NCBI RefSeq assembly: GCF_043195105.1
Contig: NZ_JBAFWO010000008.1
DNA: 64,000 nt
From: NCEH01 sp002257205
GTDB lineage: Bacteria > Pseudomonadota > Alphaproteobacteria > Rhizobiales > Xanthobacteraceae
Strand: one strand, 5' to 3'
A program made the translations under genes and the position numbers. Positions 51,577-60,039 of the stretch are shown here, piece after piece (the stretch's first letter is position 1; each line of letters starts with the position of its first letter). The notes under the pieces were generated by a model. The model saw only the letters and a program-made list of their open reading frames with translations, was not told where the DNA came from and made no database searches.

Positions 51577-51951
51577 ATGCAGTTTTCCCAAAATCCTTGG
51601 GGTTTTTCCCAAAATCCTTGTGAGCGCGATATGACCGCGTCGTCTGTTTCCATGGAGATGAGCACTGGCCTTCGGCGTTTGGCCGAACCGGTCAGTGCTG
51701 GTGAGAGCGTAAAAGCGTTAATCATCAAGGTCGCGCGCAAGACTGGCTTTGGTTACAGCCGAGCGTTTGACCTTTGGTACGGGCGCGGGCGAGTCCGCGC
51801 GGAAGAGCTTGATCGGGTGCGGGGCCTGATGCGTGCTCACGAAGAGGCACAAATCAATGGGGAAATTGCGGAGTTGCGGGCGCGTCTTGCGCGTCTTGAG
51901 GAACAGGCTGCCCTGGCCTGTCCGCAAATGGGGACAGCGCCGGGCGAATAG
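51577..51951 (+). CDS. Phage protein with FSQNP repeat, unknown
   Basis: 124 residues from ATG 51577 with GGAGG upstream. The start MQFSQNPWGFSQNPCERD comes from a 17-base direct repeat (51583-51599 and 51604-51620, period 21). The middle (VKALIIKVARKTGFGYSRAF) and DLWYGRGRVRAEELDRVRGL suggest a helix-turn-helix; the end is a coiled helix (NGEIAELRARLARLEEQAAL). Confidence 0.65.
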   Translation: MQFSQNPWGFSQNPCERDMTASSVSMEMSTGLRRLAEPVSAGESVKALIIKVARKTGFGYSRAFDLWYGRGRVRAEELDRVRGLMRAHEEAQINGEIAELRARLARLEEQAALACPQMGTAPGE

Positions 51952-52002
51952 GTTCGCCGGCCGGTGGATGGATTTGAGCGCTTGGCTCGGCAGGAGGGAT
52001 TG

Positions 52003-53076
52003 ATGTCGAAAGATGTTCTCTCGAAAATCCGCAACAACGACGTGTATAAATCGCTACATCGCGTGCTCTTGGAGTACGGCGTGGAGCGCCACGAGGTCGA
52101 GGATCGGCGCCCGCATCCTTGCCTGCGGTTCGAATACGCAGGCAAGGAACGCAAAGTGATGTTCGCGGGCACCCCGAGTAGCCGGAGGTCTCCGACCATT
52201 TCGGCGGCGAACTTGCGCCGAGAACTGCGGGCATGGGGTTCTGAGGCCGCCGCACCGGTTGCGGAGCCCGCACCCTTTGTCTCGGATGATATCGGCCACA
52301 TCGCCATGCCGCGCCCGTCCGCTCTGTCCTATCAGGGGCGGGCGATCCAGGCGGAAGACGACCGGCTATGCCTGACCGATATGTGGCGCGCCGCCGGATC
52401 GGATATGTCCAAGCGCCCAGTGGAATGGCTCCGCTCCAAGGCCGCGCGGGACTTCATCGAGCATCTGGAGACAATGGTGGGAAATTCCCACCTTTTGCAA
52501 ACCGACCAAGGGCGGGGCGGCACCACCTTTGCCCATTGGCAGATCGGCATCGCCTACGCCAAGTATCTGTCCCCCGAATTCCACGTCTGGTGCAACACCA
52601 TCGTGCGCGGCTACATGGAGGGTAAGCCGGCGCCGCTGCCTGACAGCGAGATGATCCAGCGCATGAACGGCATGATCAAGATGCTCGCCCGCAAGGTGAC
52701 TGAGATCGAGCGCGCCGTCCCACTCATGATCGGCCACGAGGTGGAACAGGCGATCGCATCTGACCCGCGCCGGGCCGTGCTGGACTATGTGTCCGTGCGC
52801 GAGCTTCTCGACGATGCCAAGGCGATCCAGAAGGGCCGGCGCGGCGTCAACGTCAAGATCGGCTTCGAGCTGCGCAGCCGGGCCGCCGTATCCAATCCTC
52901 CGGTGTCGCTGCGGCGCTGCCCGCACTCCAATGTGTGGCTGTTCCCTCGCGATTTCGCTGCCGCCTACATGGATAGCCGGGGCGCGGCACTGGTGAGCGG
53001 GCACAACGCCACCGCCTGCGGGCAGGGCGTGATTGATTTCGGCGCCGCCCGCCGCGCCACCCACAAGTCATCCTGA
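52003..53076 (+). CDS. KilA-N domain protein (antirepressor-like)
   Basis: 357 residues from ATG 52003 with AGGAGGG six bases upstream. The N-terminal part (NNDVYKSLHRVLLEYGVERH) may bind nucleic acid. The KilA-N core follows: LCLTDMWRAAGSDMSKRPVE, WLRSKAARDFIEHLE and AHWQIGIAYAKYLSPEFHVW. KilA-N proteins in this position act as antirepressors or late regulators. The end holds a long helical stretch (NGMIKMLARKVTEIERAVPL) and a compact tail. Confidence 0.85.
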   Translation: MSKDVLSKIRNNDVYKSLHRVLLEYGVERHEVEDRRPHPCLRFEYAGKERKVMFAGTPSSRRSPTISAANLRRELRAWGSEAAAPVAEPAPFVSDDIGHIAMPRPSALSYQGRAIQAEDDRLCLTDMWRAAGSDMSKRPVEWLRSKAARDFIEHLETMVGNSHLLQTDQGRGGTTFAHWQIGIAYAKYLSPEFHVWCNTIVRGYMEGKPAPLPDSEMIQRMNGMIKMLARKVTEIERAVPLMIGHEVEQAIASDPRRAVLDYVSVRELLDDAKAIQKGRRGVNVKIGFELRSRAAVSNPPVSLRRCPHSNVWLFPRDFAAAYMDSRGAALVSGHNATACGQGVIDFGAARRATHKSS

Positions 53077-53093
53077 ACAAGAGAGATTTTCCA

Positions 53094-53384
53094 ATGTTCG
53101 ACGATACCGCACGCCACACGTCCGCCTCTGATTCCTCCGATGCTCCTGCGGGGTTCGCCAAAGAGCAGCTGAAGTCCTTCATCGAACGCGTTGAGCGGCT
53201 CGAAGAAGAAAAGAAGGGCATCACGGAAGACATTTCCGATGTCTTCGCTGAGGCCAAGGCGAACGGCTTCGACGTGAAAGCTTTGCGCGCCATCCTCAAG
53301 ATCCGCAAGGAAGACGTGGATGATCGCAAGGAGCACGAGGCCATCGTTGACCTCTATGCCCAGGCCCTCGGCATCTTTCTGTGA
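53094..53384 (+). CDS. gapR: GapR (DUF2312/UPF0335) homologue
   Basis: 96 residues. GFAKEQLKSFIERVERLEEE, KKGITEDISDVFAEAKANGF and DVKALRAILKIRKEDVDDRK match the conserved GapR fold: three helices forming a DNA clamp. In Caulobacter and other alphaproteobacteria GapR binds overtwisted DNA ahead of the replication fork and helps gyrase. A phage copy 1.3 kb before the phage DnaA-like gene fits a role in phage replication. It sits 17 bases after the KilA-N gene; TGATG overlaps the next. Confidence 0.9.
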   Translation: MFDDTARHTSASDSSDAPAGFAKEQLKSFIERVERLEEEKKGITEDISDVFAEAKANGFDVKALRAILKIRKEDVDDRKEHEAIVDLYAQALGIFL

Positions 53385-53743
53385 TGGGAAAGAAATCCCG
53401 CGACAAGGGCGCCCGCATCGAGCGCGCTATCGTCAAGATCCTCCAAGATCACGGGCTGTGCGCAGAACGCGTCCCGCTCTCCGGTCAGGGTGCAATCGCT
53501 CGCGCTTCGGATCGCTTCGGTGGCGACGTTCATGTTCCGGTCCTCGGACAAGACGAGCGCATCGAAGTCAAGGCGAGATCGTCAGGTTTCGCGATGATCT
53601 ACGGATGGCTTGAAGGCAATTACGGTCTCGTCATCAAGGCGGATCGCAAAGACCCGCTGATTGTTCTCCGGCTTTCGGATGCTGCGCGGGTGCTCGAATG
53701 CGCTGAACACGCGAAGGCTCAATTCTTGGGACAGGATCAATGA
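53384..53743 (+). CDS. PDDEXK Holliday-junction-resolvase-like endonuclease
   Basis: 119 residues. KKSRDKGARIERAIVKIL, RFGGDVHVPV and ERIEVKARSSGFAMIY form the D...ExK core of the Hjc-like/VRR family, with the N-terminal RDKGARIE helix. It probably resolves branched DNA during phage replication and recombination. Overlaps GapR stop by TGATG. Confidence 0.82.
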   Translation: MGKKSRDKGARIERAIVKILQDHGLCAERVPLSGQGAIARASDRFGGDVHVPVLGQDERIEVKARSSGFAMIYGWLEGNYGLVIKADRKDPLIVLRLSDAARVLECAEHAKAQFLGQDQ

Positions 53744-54411
53744 CATCCATCTCCGCCCGAAATCTCGAAATTCTGTCCTTGTTCGACGCAGGGGAGACGC
53801 TGGAATCTATCGGGCAGAAATTCAGCCTAACGCGCGAACGTGTCCGCCAGATCGCTGCCGAAAATGGGCGAAAGCCGCGCCTCCCGCTGATCATGGATAA
53901 GACGGAAACGCGCAGGAAACGAATTATCGAGGCGTGGGGCGCTGGCAAAACAAACCCTGAGATAGCGGCCGAAATTGGCGTCTGTGTGACTGCTGTTTCG
54001 GTTATTTTGGGAGAAAATGACATTAAAGCAAATCGCCTGACGTTATCTGAAGAGATAAAGCTGATGCAGGCGGCGGCGCGGGTGAAATCTGGCGCATCTA
54101 TCCGCAAGGTGGGATCTTCGGATAATATTCCACTATGCAGGCTTGCGCGTCGACTGAAGGAAAGTGGCGTTGAGTCGCGACATGGCCGGTGGCGCGACTT
54201 ATCACATCGTGAAGATATCGTTCGTGCGGGAAGGAAATCTGGTCGCAGCTGGAAAAAGATTGCTGCGGAACTTGAGAATATCGAGTGCCGGAAGGTATCC
54301 CCGCAAGCCTTGAGCGCATGGGCAAAGACGAATGTGCCCGAAGTCATCAACAAGCATGAGAAGTGTCGCACGTCGGATATCGGCGCATCGCAGGCTACGG
54401 CAAGCATTTAA
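53740..54411 (+). CDS. Multi-HTH DNA-binding protein (sigma-70 region-4-like)
   Basis: 223 residues with three or more helix-turn-helix-like units: RNLEILSLFDAGETLESIGQ and KFSLTRERVRQIAAENG (sigma region-4-like), then RKRIIEAWGAGKTNPEIAAE and IGVCVTAVSVILGEN, then KKIAAELENIECRKVSPQAL. Similar patterns occur in GcrA-like and resolvase-like regulators. May control late phage genes or bind a phage origin. Base composition is lower in GC than its neighbours. Confidence 0.68.
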   Translation: MTSISARNLEILSLFDAGETLESIGQKFSLTRERVRQIAAENGRKPRLPLIMDKTETRRKRIIEAWGAGKTNPEIAAEIGVCVTAVSVILGENDIKANRLTLSEEIKLMQAAARVKSGASIRKVGSSDNIPLCRLARRLKESGVESRHGRWRDLSHREDIVRAGRKSGRSWKKIAAELENIECRKVSPQALSAWAKTNVPEVINKHEKCRTSDIGASQATASI

Positions 54412-54427
54412 CCGAGAGTTTTAGATC

Positions 54428-54667
54428 ATGAGCAAGATGTCAAAGCAGACGCGCGAGCGCCGGGACGGAGCCCGCAAGGCGATGGTCAACCTTCGGCGAC
54501 GCGAAAAGGCCGGCAAGGTTCTTGCTGAAACGGGGCAGGCAACGAAGATTGTCTTCTTTCCTCAACTCGGCATGTTCTCCCCTCCCGCGCGGTCTGTGGA
54601 CGCTGAAACGCGGGCTTTGATTGACCGGGCAGTGATGACGCGGGGGGCTGGAAATGCTCGCGCATGA
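54428..54667 (+). CDS. Phage protein, unknown
   Basis: 79 residues, basic start (MSKMSKQTRERRDGARKAMV, NLRRREKAGKV), then TKIVFFPQLGMFSPPARSVD. It overlaps the dnaA-like gene by 14 bases. No family. Confidence 0.6.
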   Translation: MSKMSKQTRERRDGARKAMVNLRRREKAGKVLAETGQATKIVFFPQLGMFSPPARSVDAETRALIDRAVMTRGAGNARA

Positions 54668-55898
54668 CATCAATACAGCCGAACAGAGGCGCCAGCACGA
54701 AGCGCACCTCGTGCGGCGGGAGAAGCTGTGGCCCGGGGCGCCGGCAAGGCAGCCCGCTGGGAGGCTCATATCTGACCCGCCTGTCGCGAACCCCGTATCG
54801 GAACAGAAAGCCCCAGCTCTGGTGCGAAGCGCCCCGCCTGTTTCGGACGCGGGGCTACCGCTCGACGCCCGCCTCACGTTTGAGACCTTCGTGCTCGGCA
54901 AGTCCAACACGCTCGCCCATGCCGCCGCCCGTCAGGTGGCGGAGGCCGTGCCCGGGGCCGGGCCGATCTTCAACCCGCTCTATCTTCATGCGGCCGTCGG
55001 CCTCGGCAAGACGCACCTGCTTCAGGCGGTGGCCTGGGCCGGCGCGAGCCGCGGGCGGCGCGTGGTCTATCTCACCGCCGAACGCTTCATGTACGGCTTC
55101 GTCGCTGCGCTGAAGACCCATGCCGCCATCGCCTTCAAGGATGCGCTGCGCTCCATCGACACTTTGGTGATCGATGACCTGCAATTCCTCACCGGCAAGA
55201 ATATGCAGCAGGAATTCTGCCACACGCTCAACGCCCTGATGGATGCCGGGCGGCAAGTCGTGGTGGCTGCCGACCGTCCGCCGTCCGAGCTCGACGCGCT
55301 CGACGACCGGGTGCGCTCGCGCCTTGCCGGCGGCCTCGTGGTGGAACTCGGCCAGTTGGAAGAGGACCTGCGCCTTCAGATCCTCAAGACCCGCTCCTCG
55401 GCCCTCGCCGAGCAGCATCGCGGCTTCTCGGTTCCCGCCAATGTCCTGGAACTGCTGGCCCGCACGGTCGGCCAGAGCGGGCGCGGCCTGGATGGCGCGC
55501 TGAACAAGCTGCTCGCCTTCAACAAGCTCACTGGCGAGCCGGTGACCATGGAAATGGCCGAGAACGCCGTGCGCGACCTCGTGCGCCCGTGCGATCCCAA
55601 GCGCGTTCTGGTGGACGAGATTCTGCGCGTCGTGGCAATGCATTATAACGTCTCTCGCGCCGACCTTCTGTCACAGCGCCGCACCGCCAATGTGGTTAAG
55701 CCGCGCCAGATCGCCATGTATCTGGCCAAGACGCTGACCCTGCGCTCCCTGCCGGAGATCGGCCGCCGGTTCGGCGGGCGCGATCACACCACGGTTCTGC
55801 ACGCGGTGCGCAAGATCGACGGCCTGATTGGCAGTGACGTCGGTCTTGCCATGGAAATATCCGCTCTTCGCACCAAGGTCGAGGGTCTTTCCACATGA
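54654..55898 (+). CDS. dnaA-like: DnaA-type replication initiator (domains III and IV), phage-encoded
   Basis: 414 residues. The AAA+ part has Walker A LHAAVGLGKTHLLQAVAW, Walker B LVIDDLQFLTGKNMQQEFC, sensor 1 VVAADRPPSELDAL and arginine-finger LDDRVRSRLAGGLV, as in DnaA domain III. Domain IV ends in the DnaA signature RRFGGRDHTTVLHAVRKID with the HTH for the DnaA box. Domain I is absent; a Pro/Ala-rich linker (residues 20-70) replaces it. DnaA-type initiators are rare in phages; this one suggests the phage starts its replication by melting an origin as the host does. No DnaA box cluster was found by eye near the gene. Confidence 0.93.
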   Translation: MLAHDINTAEQRRQHEAHLVRREKLWPGAPARQPAGRLISDPPVANPVSEQKAPALVRSAPPVSDAGLPLDARLTFETFVLGKSNTLAHAAARQVAEAVPGAGPIFNPLYLHAAVGLGKTHLLQAVAWAGASRGRRVVYLTAERFMYGFVAALKTHAAIAFKDALRSIDTLVIDDLQFLTGKNMQQEFCHTLNALMDAGRQVVVAADRPPSELDALDDRVRSRLAGGLVVELGQLEEDLRLQILKTRSSALAEQHRGFSVPANVLELLARTVGQSGRGLDGALNKLLAFNKLTGEPVTMEMAENAVRDLVRPCDPKRVLVDEILRVVAMHYNVSRADLLSQRRTANVVKPRQIAMYLAKTLTLRSLPEIGRRFGGRDHTTVLHAVRKIDGLIGSDVGLAMEISALRTKVEGLST

Positions 55899-56080
55899 GC
55901 GACAAAGCCCACGACCTAGAGCAGGAAGCCAACGCGATCCTGGAATTGCATCGGCAGGCCAAGGGCAACCGCGCGCTCAAGGCGACGGCTGAGTTCCTGG
56001 AGGCTCGCGTGGTGAGCGCGGCGAAGCGTCTTGGCGATGCGGCGGTGAAGATCCGTGCCAATGAGCGGGGCGGATCATGA
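55895..56080 (+). CDS. Small helical phage protein, unknown
   Basis: 61 residues: MSDKAHDLEQEANAILELHR and a helical end (LKATAEFLEARVVSAAKRLG). Coupled by ATGA to both the initiator and the methyltransferase. Possibly an accessory to one of them. Confidence 0.62.
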   Translation: MSDKAHDLEQEANAILELHRQAKGNRALKATAEFLEARVVSAAKRLGDAAVKIRANERGGS

Positions 56081-57420
56081 GCACACCAGAGCTTTTCCTT
56101 GATGACCGGGTGGCGCTGCATTGTGGTGACAGCCGGGACGTATTGCGCACGCTGCCTGATGCGAGCATCGACAGCGTGGTGTGCGATCCGCCTTACGCGC
56201 TCGTCTCGATCCAAAAGCGGTTTGGAAAGCCGGGATCGGCACCGGCGAAGCATGGTGTGGATGGCGCCTATGCGCGCGCAGCCGCAGGCTTCATGGGGCA
56301 GGGGTGGGACACGGGCGAGACGGCGTTCGCCATGGAATTCTGGCGCGAGGTCTTGCGGGTTCTGAAGCCGGGTGGGCATGTCTTGGCCTTCGGCGGCACG
56401 CGCTCCTATCACCGGCTCACCTGCGCGATCGAGGATGCGGGGTTTGAGATCCGCGATTCCATCTTGGAGCTGGTGAGCCTCGATCCCATCGTGCGCGCGT
56501 TCGTGCAATCGCTGGACGAAGCGCAGCTTTCCGCCTTCCTGCGGGTGATGGACCTGCTCGGGATCGAGGGGCTTTTGGCCTGGGTGTATGGCACGGGGTT
56601 TAATAAAAAAGGCTACATCTTCAAGGATTTGGATGGCAATCCGGCCGGGCCGTGGGGAGGCGCGCTGAAGCCGGCGTGGGAACCGATCATCCTCGCCCGC
56701 AAGCCTCTTTCTGGCACGGTGGCCGAGAACGTGCTGGAGCACGGCACGGGTGCGCTGAATATTGATGGGTGCCGGGTTCCTGCGAGCGCTGACGACATTG
56801 CCATTCAGAGAGCACGTTCTGGCGGTGTTATGGGCGCTGAAATTGAAAACAATGTGTATGGCAAAGGCAGGATTCGGAAGTCTGCCGGTAACGATCTCGG
56901 CCGTTGGCCTGCCAATGTCATGCACGACGGCAGCGACGAAGTATTGGCGACGTTCCCGGAAAGCCTCGGGCAACGCGGGGTCGTGGATGGGCAGACATCA
57001 GAGCGGCAAGTCTATGGCCAAGGGATGGGACCTCGCCCCTTTATGGCACCGCGCGGCGACACGAGTTCCGCCGCCCGCTTCTTTTATTCCGCCAAAGCTG
57101 ATGCCGATGACCGCATCGGCTCCAAGCATCCCACGGTCAAGCCTGTCGATCTGATGCGCTGGCTTGTGCGGCTGGTGACGCCGCCGGGCGGAACGGTGCT
57201 CGATCCGTTCGCGGGCACAGGCACGACAGGCGAAGCGGCGTGGCGCGAAGGGTTTTCGGCTGTCCTGATCGAGCGCGAGCCCGCCTATCAGGCCGATGTC
57301 CGCCGCCGAATGGCGCTGTGCTTGGCCGGCCCGGAAGAAAAGAAAAGAGAAAGCATAAAGGCTCGCCATGGGGATGTCCCGGCCGGACCTCTTTTCGAAA
57401 TTGGGGAGCCTGCCGCGTGA
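56077..57420 (+). CDS. DNA methyltransferase (N6-adenine/N4-cytosine, beta-type order)
   Basis: 447 residues. DSVVCDPPYALVSIQKRF gives the catalytic DPPY (motif IV) near the start, and the SAM-binding motif VLDPFAGTGTTGEAA is near the end, the beta-class order used by CcrM. TVKPVDLMRWLVRLVTPPG precedes it. The middle (residues 110-330) would hold target recognition and is long. No restriction gene is beside it, so it is an orphan methylase. It is coupled to its neighbours (ATGA, GTGA). Target sequence unknown. Confidence 0.87.
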   Translation: MSTPELFLDDRVALHCGDSRDVLRTLPDASIDSVVCDPPYALVSIQKRFGKPGSAPAKHGVDGAYARAAAGFMGQGWDTGETAFAMEFWREVLRVLKPGGHVLAFGGTRSYHRLTCAIEDAGFEIRDSILELVSLDPIVRAFVQSLDEAQLSAFLRVMDLLGIEGLLAWVYGTGFNKKGYIFKDLDGNPAGPWGGALKPAWEPIILARKPLSGTVAENVLEHGTGALNIDGCRVPASADDIAIQRARSGGVMGAEIENNVYGKGRIRKSAGNDLGRWPANVMHDGSDEVLATFPESLGQRGVVDGQTSERQVYGQGMGPRPFMAPRGDTSSAARFFYSAKADADDRIGSKHPTVKPVDLMRWLVRLVTPPGGTVLDPFAGTGTTGEAAWREGFSAVLIEREPAYQADVRRRMALCLAGPEEKKRESIKARHGDVPAGPLFEIGEPAA

Positions 57421-57422
57421 CC

Positions 57423-58781
57423 ATGCACATCCTCCAAGGGAGCGAGGTCACGACCGGCCGGCGCAAGCCATCCGACCTGGTGGCGGAATACGACGCCAAG
57501 TGCGCGGCGATCCCGGATGCGCTTTCCGCGTTCGGAGCGGCCCAAACCGACGTGAAGATGGCGAGCACCATCGGCGGCGAATGGGGCAACTACACCCTCA
57601 AGGCGGGCGATATCGACGAGCGGGACATGCGCGCCAGCCTTCTGCGTTCCGCATGGCGGCATTGCTACAAGCTCTATTCCCTGGAGACGTTCGCAACGGC
57701 GGCGGACAAGAAGCGCATACAGCAAATGCTCGAAGCGCCGCCACCGTTCACCGTGGACAACATCCGCGACAAGTTCGGCGCGTATATTCTTGACCCTTGG
57801 GGCTCGATCCTGCGGGGGTTGGCGGAAGCATTCGCCGATCTTGACCCCGTGTTTAAGAGCCACGAAAAGGTGAAGATCGGAGCCAAGGGGCTGCCGAAGC
57901 GTGTTATTCTACACGGGTTCTCGGAATATTCCAGCTGCTACGGCATGGAGCGTATGCGGGATGTCTTGAATGCTCTTGCCGCTTACCAAGGAAAGCCGCT
58001 TCTGACCCATGACGAGCTGCGGTTGATCCAGAAGGACGGCGATGCTCTCAACGAAGGAGGCGAGTTCCCGGACCCAAATAACCGGCGCGACGAAGCCCGC
58101 ACATTCGAGGCGATCGCGCGCGGCGTGTGGCTGCGCCGGTTTCAGAACGGCAATGGCCATCTGTTCTTCGGCCCGGTGGCCTTAGAGGATGTCAATCGCG
58201 CATTGGCGGAATACTATGGCGACGTGCTCCCGGATGCCGCGGAAGATCGCCCATCCAAGCCGCGCGCCGGGACAGAGGTTTCCAAGGATCTGCAATACTA
58301 CCCGACGCCGGTCTCCGTTGTGGAGCGGGTGCTTGGAGAGATTTACATCAAGACGGGCGAGCGCGTGCTAGAGCCGTCCTGCGGTTGCGGGCGGTTCTTG
58401 GACGGACTGCGGGCACTTGGCGCGATCGTCTATGGCGTCGAGTACGATGCCGGCCGGGCCGCACAATGCCGGGCTAAGGGCCACAGTGTCCTGACGGCGA
58501 ATTTCCTGGAGACGCAGCCGACTGGAGATTTTGACCGCGTGGTTATGAACCCGCCTTTCGCCGGCAAGCATTATGCCAAGCACGTGGCGCACGCGCTGAA
58601 ATTCCTGCGCCCCGGCGGCACCCTGACGGCGATCCTTCCCGCGACGGCGCGCTACGACCATGGACTCCTGGACGGGTCTTGGCATGACCTTCCTGTGGGT
58701 TCGTTTTCGGAAAGCGGGACGAATATCTGCACCACAGTTCTGGCCATCCATAAGGCAGAGCAAGCCCGGGAGGCGGCATGA
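57423..58781 (+). CDS. DUF4942 / class I SAM-dependent methyltransferase
   Basis: 452 residues from ATG 57423 (GTG 57417 is also in frame, overlapping the preceding stop). The N-terminal 250 residues are DUF4942-like (RSAWRHCYKLYSLETFATAA, RVILHGFSEYSSCYGMERMR). A C-terminal methyltransferase follows: YPTPVSVVERVLGEIY, RVLEPSCGCGRFLDGLRAL (SAM site) and DRVVMNPPFAGKHYAKHV (NPPF). It probably methylates phage DNA as a defence against host restriction; the target is unknown. Confidence 0.85.
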   Translation: MHILQGSEVTTGRRKPSDLVAEYDAKCAAIPDALSAFGAAQTDVKMASTIGGEWGNYTLKAGDIDERDMRASLLRSAWRHCYKLYSLETFATAADKKRIQQMLEAPPPFTVDNIRDKFGAYILDPWGSILRGLAEAFADLDPVFKSHEKVKIGAKGLPKRVILHGFSEYSSCYGMERMRDVLNALAAYQGKPLLTHDELRLIQKDGDALNEGGEFPDPNNRRDEARTFEAIARGVWLRRFQNGNGHLFFGPVALEDVNRALAEYYGDVLPDAAEDRPSKPRAGTEVSKDLQYYPTPVSVVERVLGEIYIKTGERVLEPSCGCGRFLDGLRALGAIVYGVEYDAGRAAQCRAKGHSVLTANFLETQPTGDFDRVVMNPPFAGKHYAKHVAHALKFLRPGGTLTAILPATARYDHGLLDGSWHDLPVGSFSESGTNICTTVLAIHKAEQAREAA

Positions 58782-59080
58782 GCGCAGAGATAATCTCCCT
58801 GGAATATCGCCGGAAGCGCGCAGACGACGTGAAGCATCTTCGCGTCAGGGCCACGCGTGAAGCCTACATCAAAGCAAAGCGAGCGGCAGAGGCTAGACTA
58901 TCGCTGGAAGACGGCTGTGTGGCTGGGGAGCGCTTCGCCGAATTCGTTAGCGCCTTGGCTGATATCGGTGTGCGGGCGGACGAAAGACACGCTCTGTACC
59001 CCACGAGCATCAGCATTGGACAGTCGGCGCGGGAGATGGCGGCGCTTCTCCGGTCAAGCAATCGCGGGGGTGCCCTATGA
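58778..59080 (+). CDS. Phage protein, unknown
   Basis: 100 residues: MSAEIISLEYRRKRADDVKH, helical middle (TREAYIKAKRAAEARLSLED), then GVRADERHALYPTSISIGQS. Coupled by ATGA to both neighbours. Confidence 0.6.
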   Translation: MSAEIISLEYRRKRADDVKHLRVRATREAYIKAKRAAEARLSLEDGCVAGERFAEFVSALADIGVRADERHALYPTSISIGQSAREMAALLRSSNRGGAL

Positions 59081-60039
59081 GCTGGCTGCGCTGGTGGGCT
59101 GGGACGGTCAACGATCCGAAGTGGCGCATCGTGGCGGCACGCGCCGGTTGCCGCGCCGGGGATTGTGTGGCGGTTTGGGCCTATCTCTTGGAGCTGGCTA
59201 AGCCCGCCGAAGGCGATATTTCAGCGGCGGACTGCGAAGAGTGCGCTGTCGTGCTCGGATATGATGTGCAGCAAGTCGATGCGATTATCGCAGCGATGCG
59301 CGATAAAAGCCTGATCGAAGGTGGCCGGATAGCTGCATGGGAAAAGCGGCAGCCGAGGCGAGAAGATGATAGTCGCCAGAGGGTTAAGGACTATCGCGCG
59401 AGAAAGTTACAGGCCGTTTCAGAGGTTGTTACAGAATCCTGTAACGCACCTGTAACGCACTGTAACGCCCCAGAGACAGAGACAGAGACAGAATTAGAGA
59501 TATCGCATCCTTCGGATGCTCACCCCACCCCGCCTAAGGAAAATGCCCCAGACGATTGCGAATTGGCTGTCGAGGCATACAACGACGTTGCCCAGGAAGC
59601 CGGATGGCCTGTTGCCCAGCGGCTCACCGCGCCGCGCCGGTCTGCCCTGCGCCAGAGGTTGGCGGATTGCGGCGGCCTGGAGGGCTGGCGGGGCGCCATA
59701 GCCAGAGCGCGAGGCTCTCCGTTCCTGACCGGCGACAACGACCGCGGCTGGCGTGCCAGCCTGGATTTCTTCTTGCAGGCCAAGTCATTCACAAAGCTCC
59801 TGGAGGGCAGTTATGACCGCAGAGACAGCGCCCGCCCGGCAGACGACAGACACCCGCGCCGCCCTTCTGGAGCCGCTCGAAATGTCGCCGCTTTGGCTGA
59901 GGCAGTCGCTCGCCGCACTGACCCAGGATTTCCGCCCTCGGATTCCGGAGGTGCGAGCATTGACGGCGAGCCAACGTCGGTTTGTGGAGGAGACGTCATC
60001 CCGTTTAGCCTCACATCTGGCGCCGGCTTCGCCCGCTGA
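59077..60039 (+). CDS. Phage replication organiser (winged helix + C-terminal domain)
   Basis: 320 residues. MSWLRWWAGTVNDPKWRIVA, GDCVAVWAYLLELAKPAEGD and a winged-helix part to LIEGGRIAAWEKRQPRRED resemble phage replisome organisers of the DUF1376 group. A linker with a (CAGAGA)n run (ETETETE) leads to a C-terminal domain TAPRRSALRQRLADCGGLEG and FFLQAKSFTKLLEGSYD, common in DnaT-/helicase-loader-like proteins. The last 75 codons lie under the next gene in another frame. Confidence 0.72.
   Translation: MSWLRWWAGTVNDPKWRIVAARAGCRAGDCVAVWAYLLELAKPAEGDISAADCEECAVVLGYDVQQVDAIIAAMRDKSLIEGGRIAAWEKRQPRREDDSRQRVKDYRARKLQAVSEVVTESCNAPVTHCNAPETETETELEISHPSDAHPTPPKENAPDDCELAVEAYNDVAQEAGWPVAQRLTAPRRSALRQRLADCGGLEGWRGAIARARGSPFLTGDNDRGWRASLDFFLQAKSFTKLLEGSYDRRDSARPADDRHPRRPSGAARNVAALAEAVARRTDPGFPPSDSGGASIDGEPTSVCGGDVIPFSLTSGAGFAR

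Noticed and set aside
54428..55898. Phage replication origin with DnaA boxes near the initiator gene
   Set aside because: I found no cluster of TTATCCACA-like sites by eye; single near-matches elsewhere (such as one at about 37,365) are too few.
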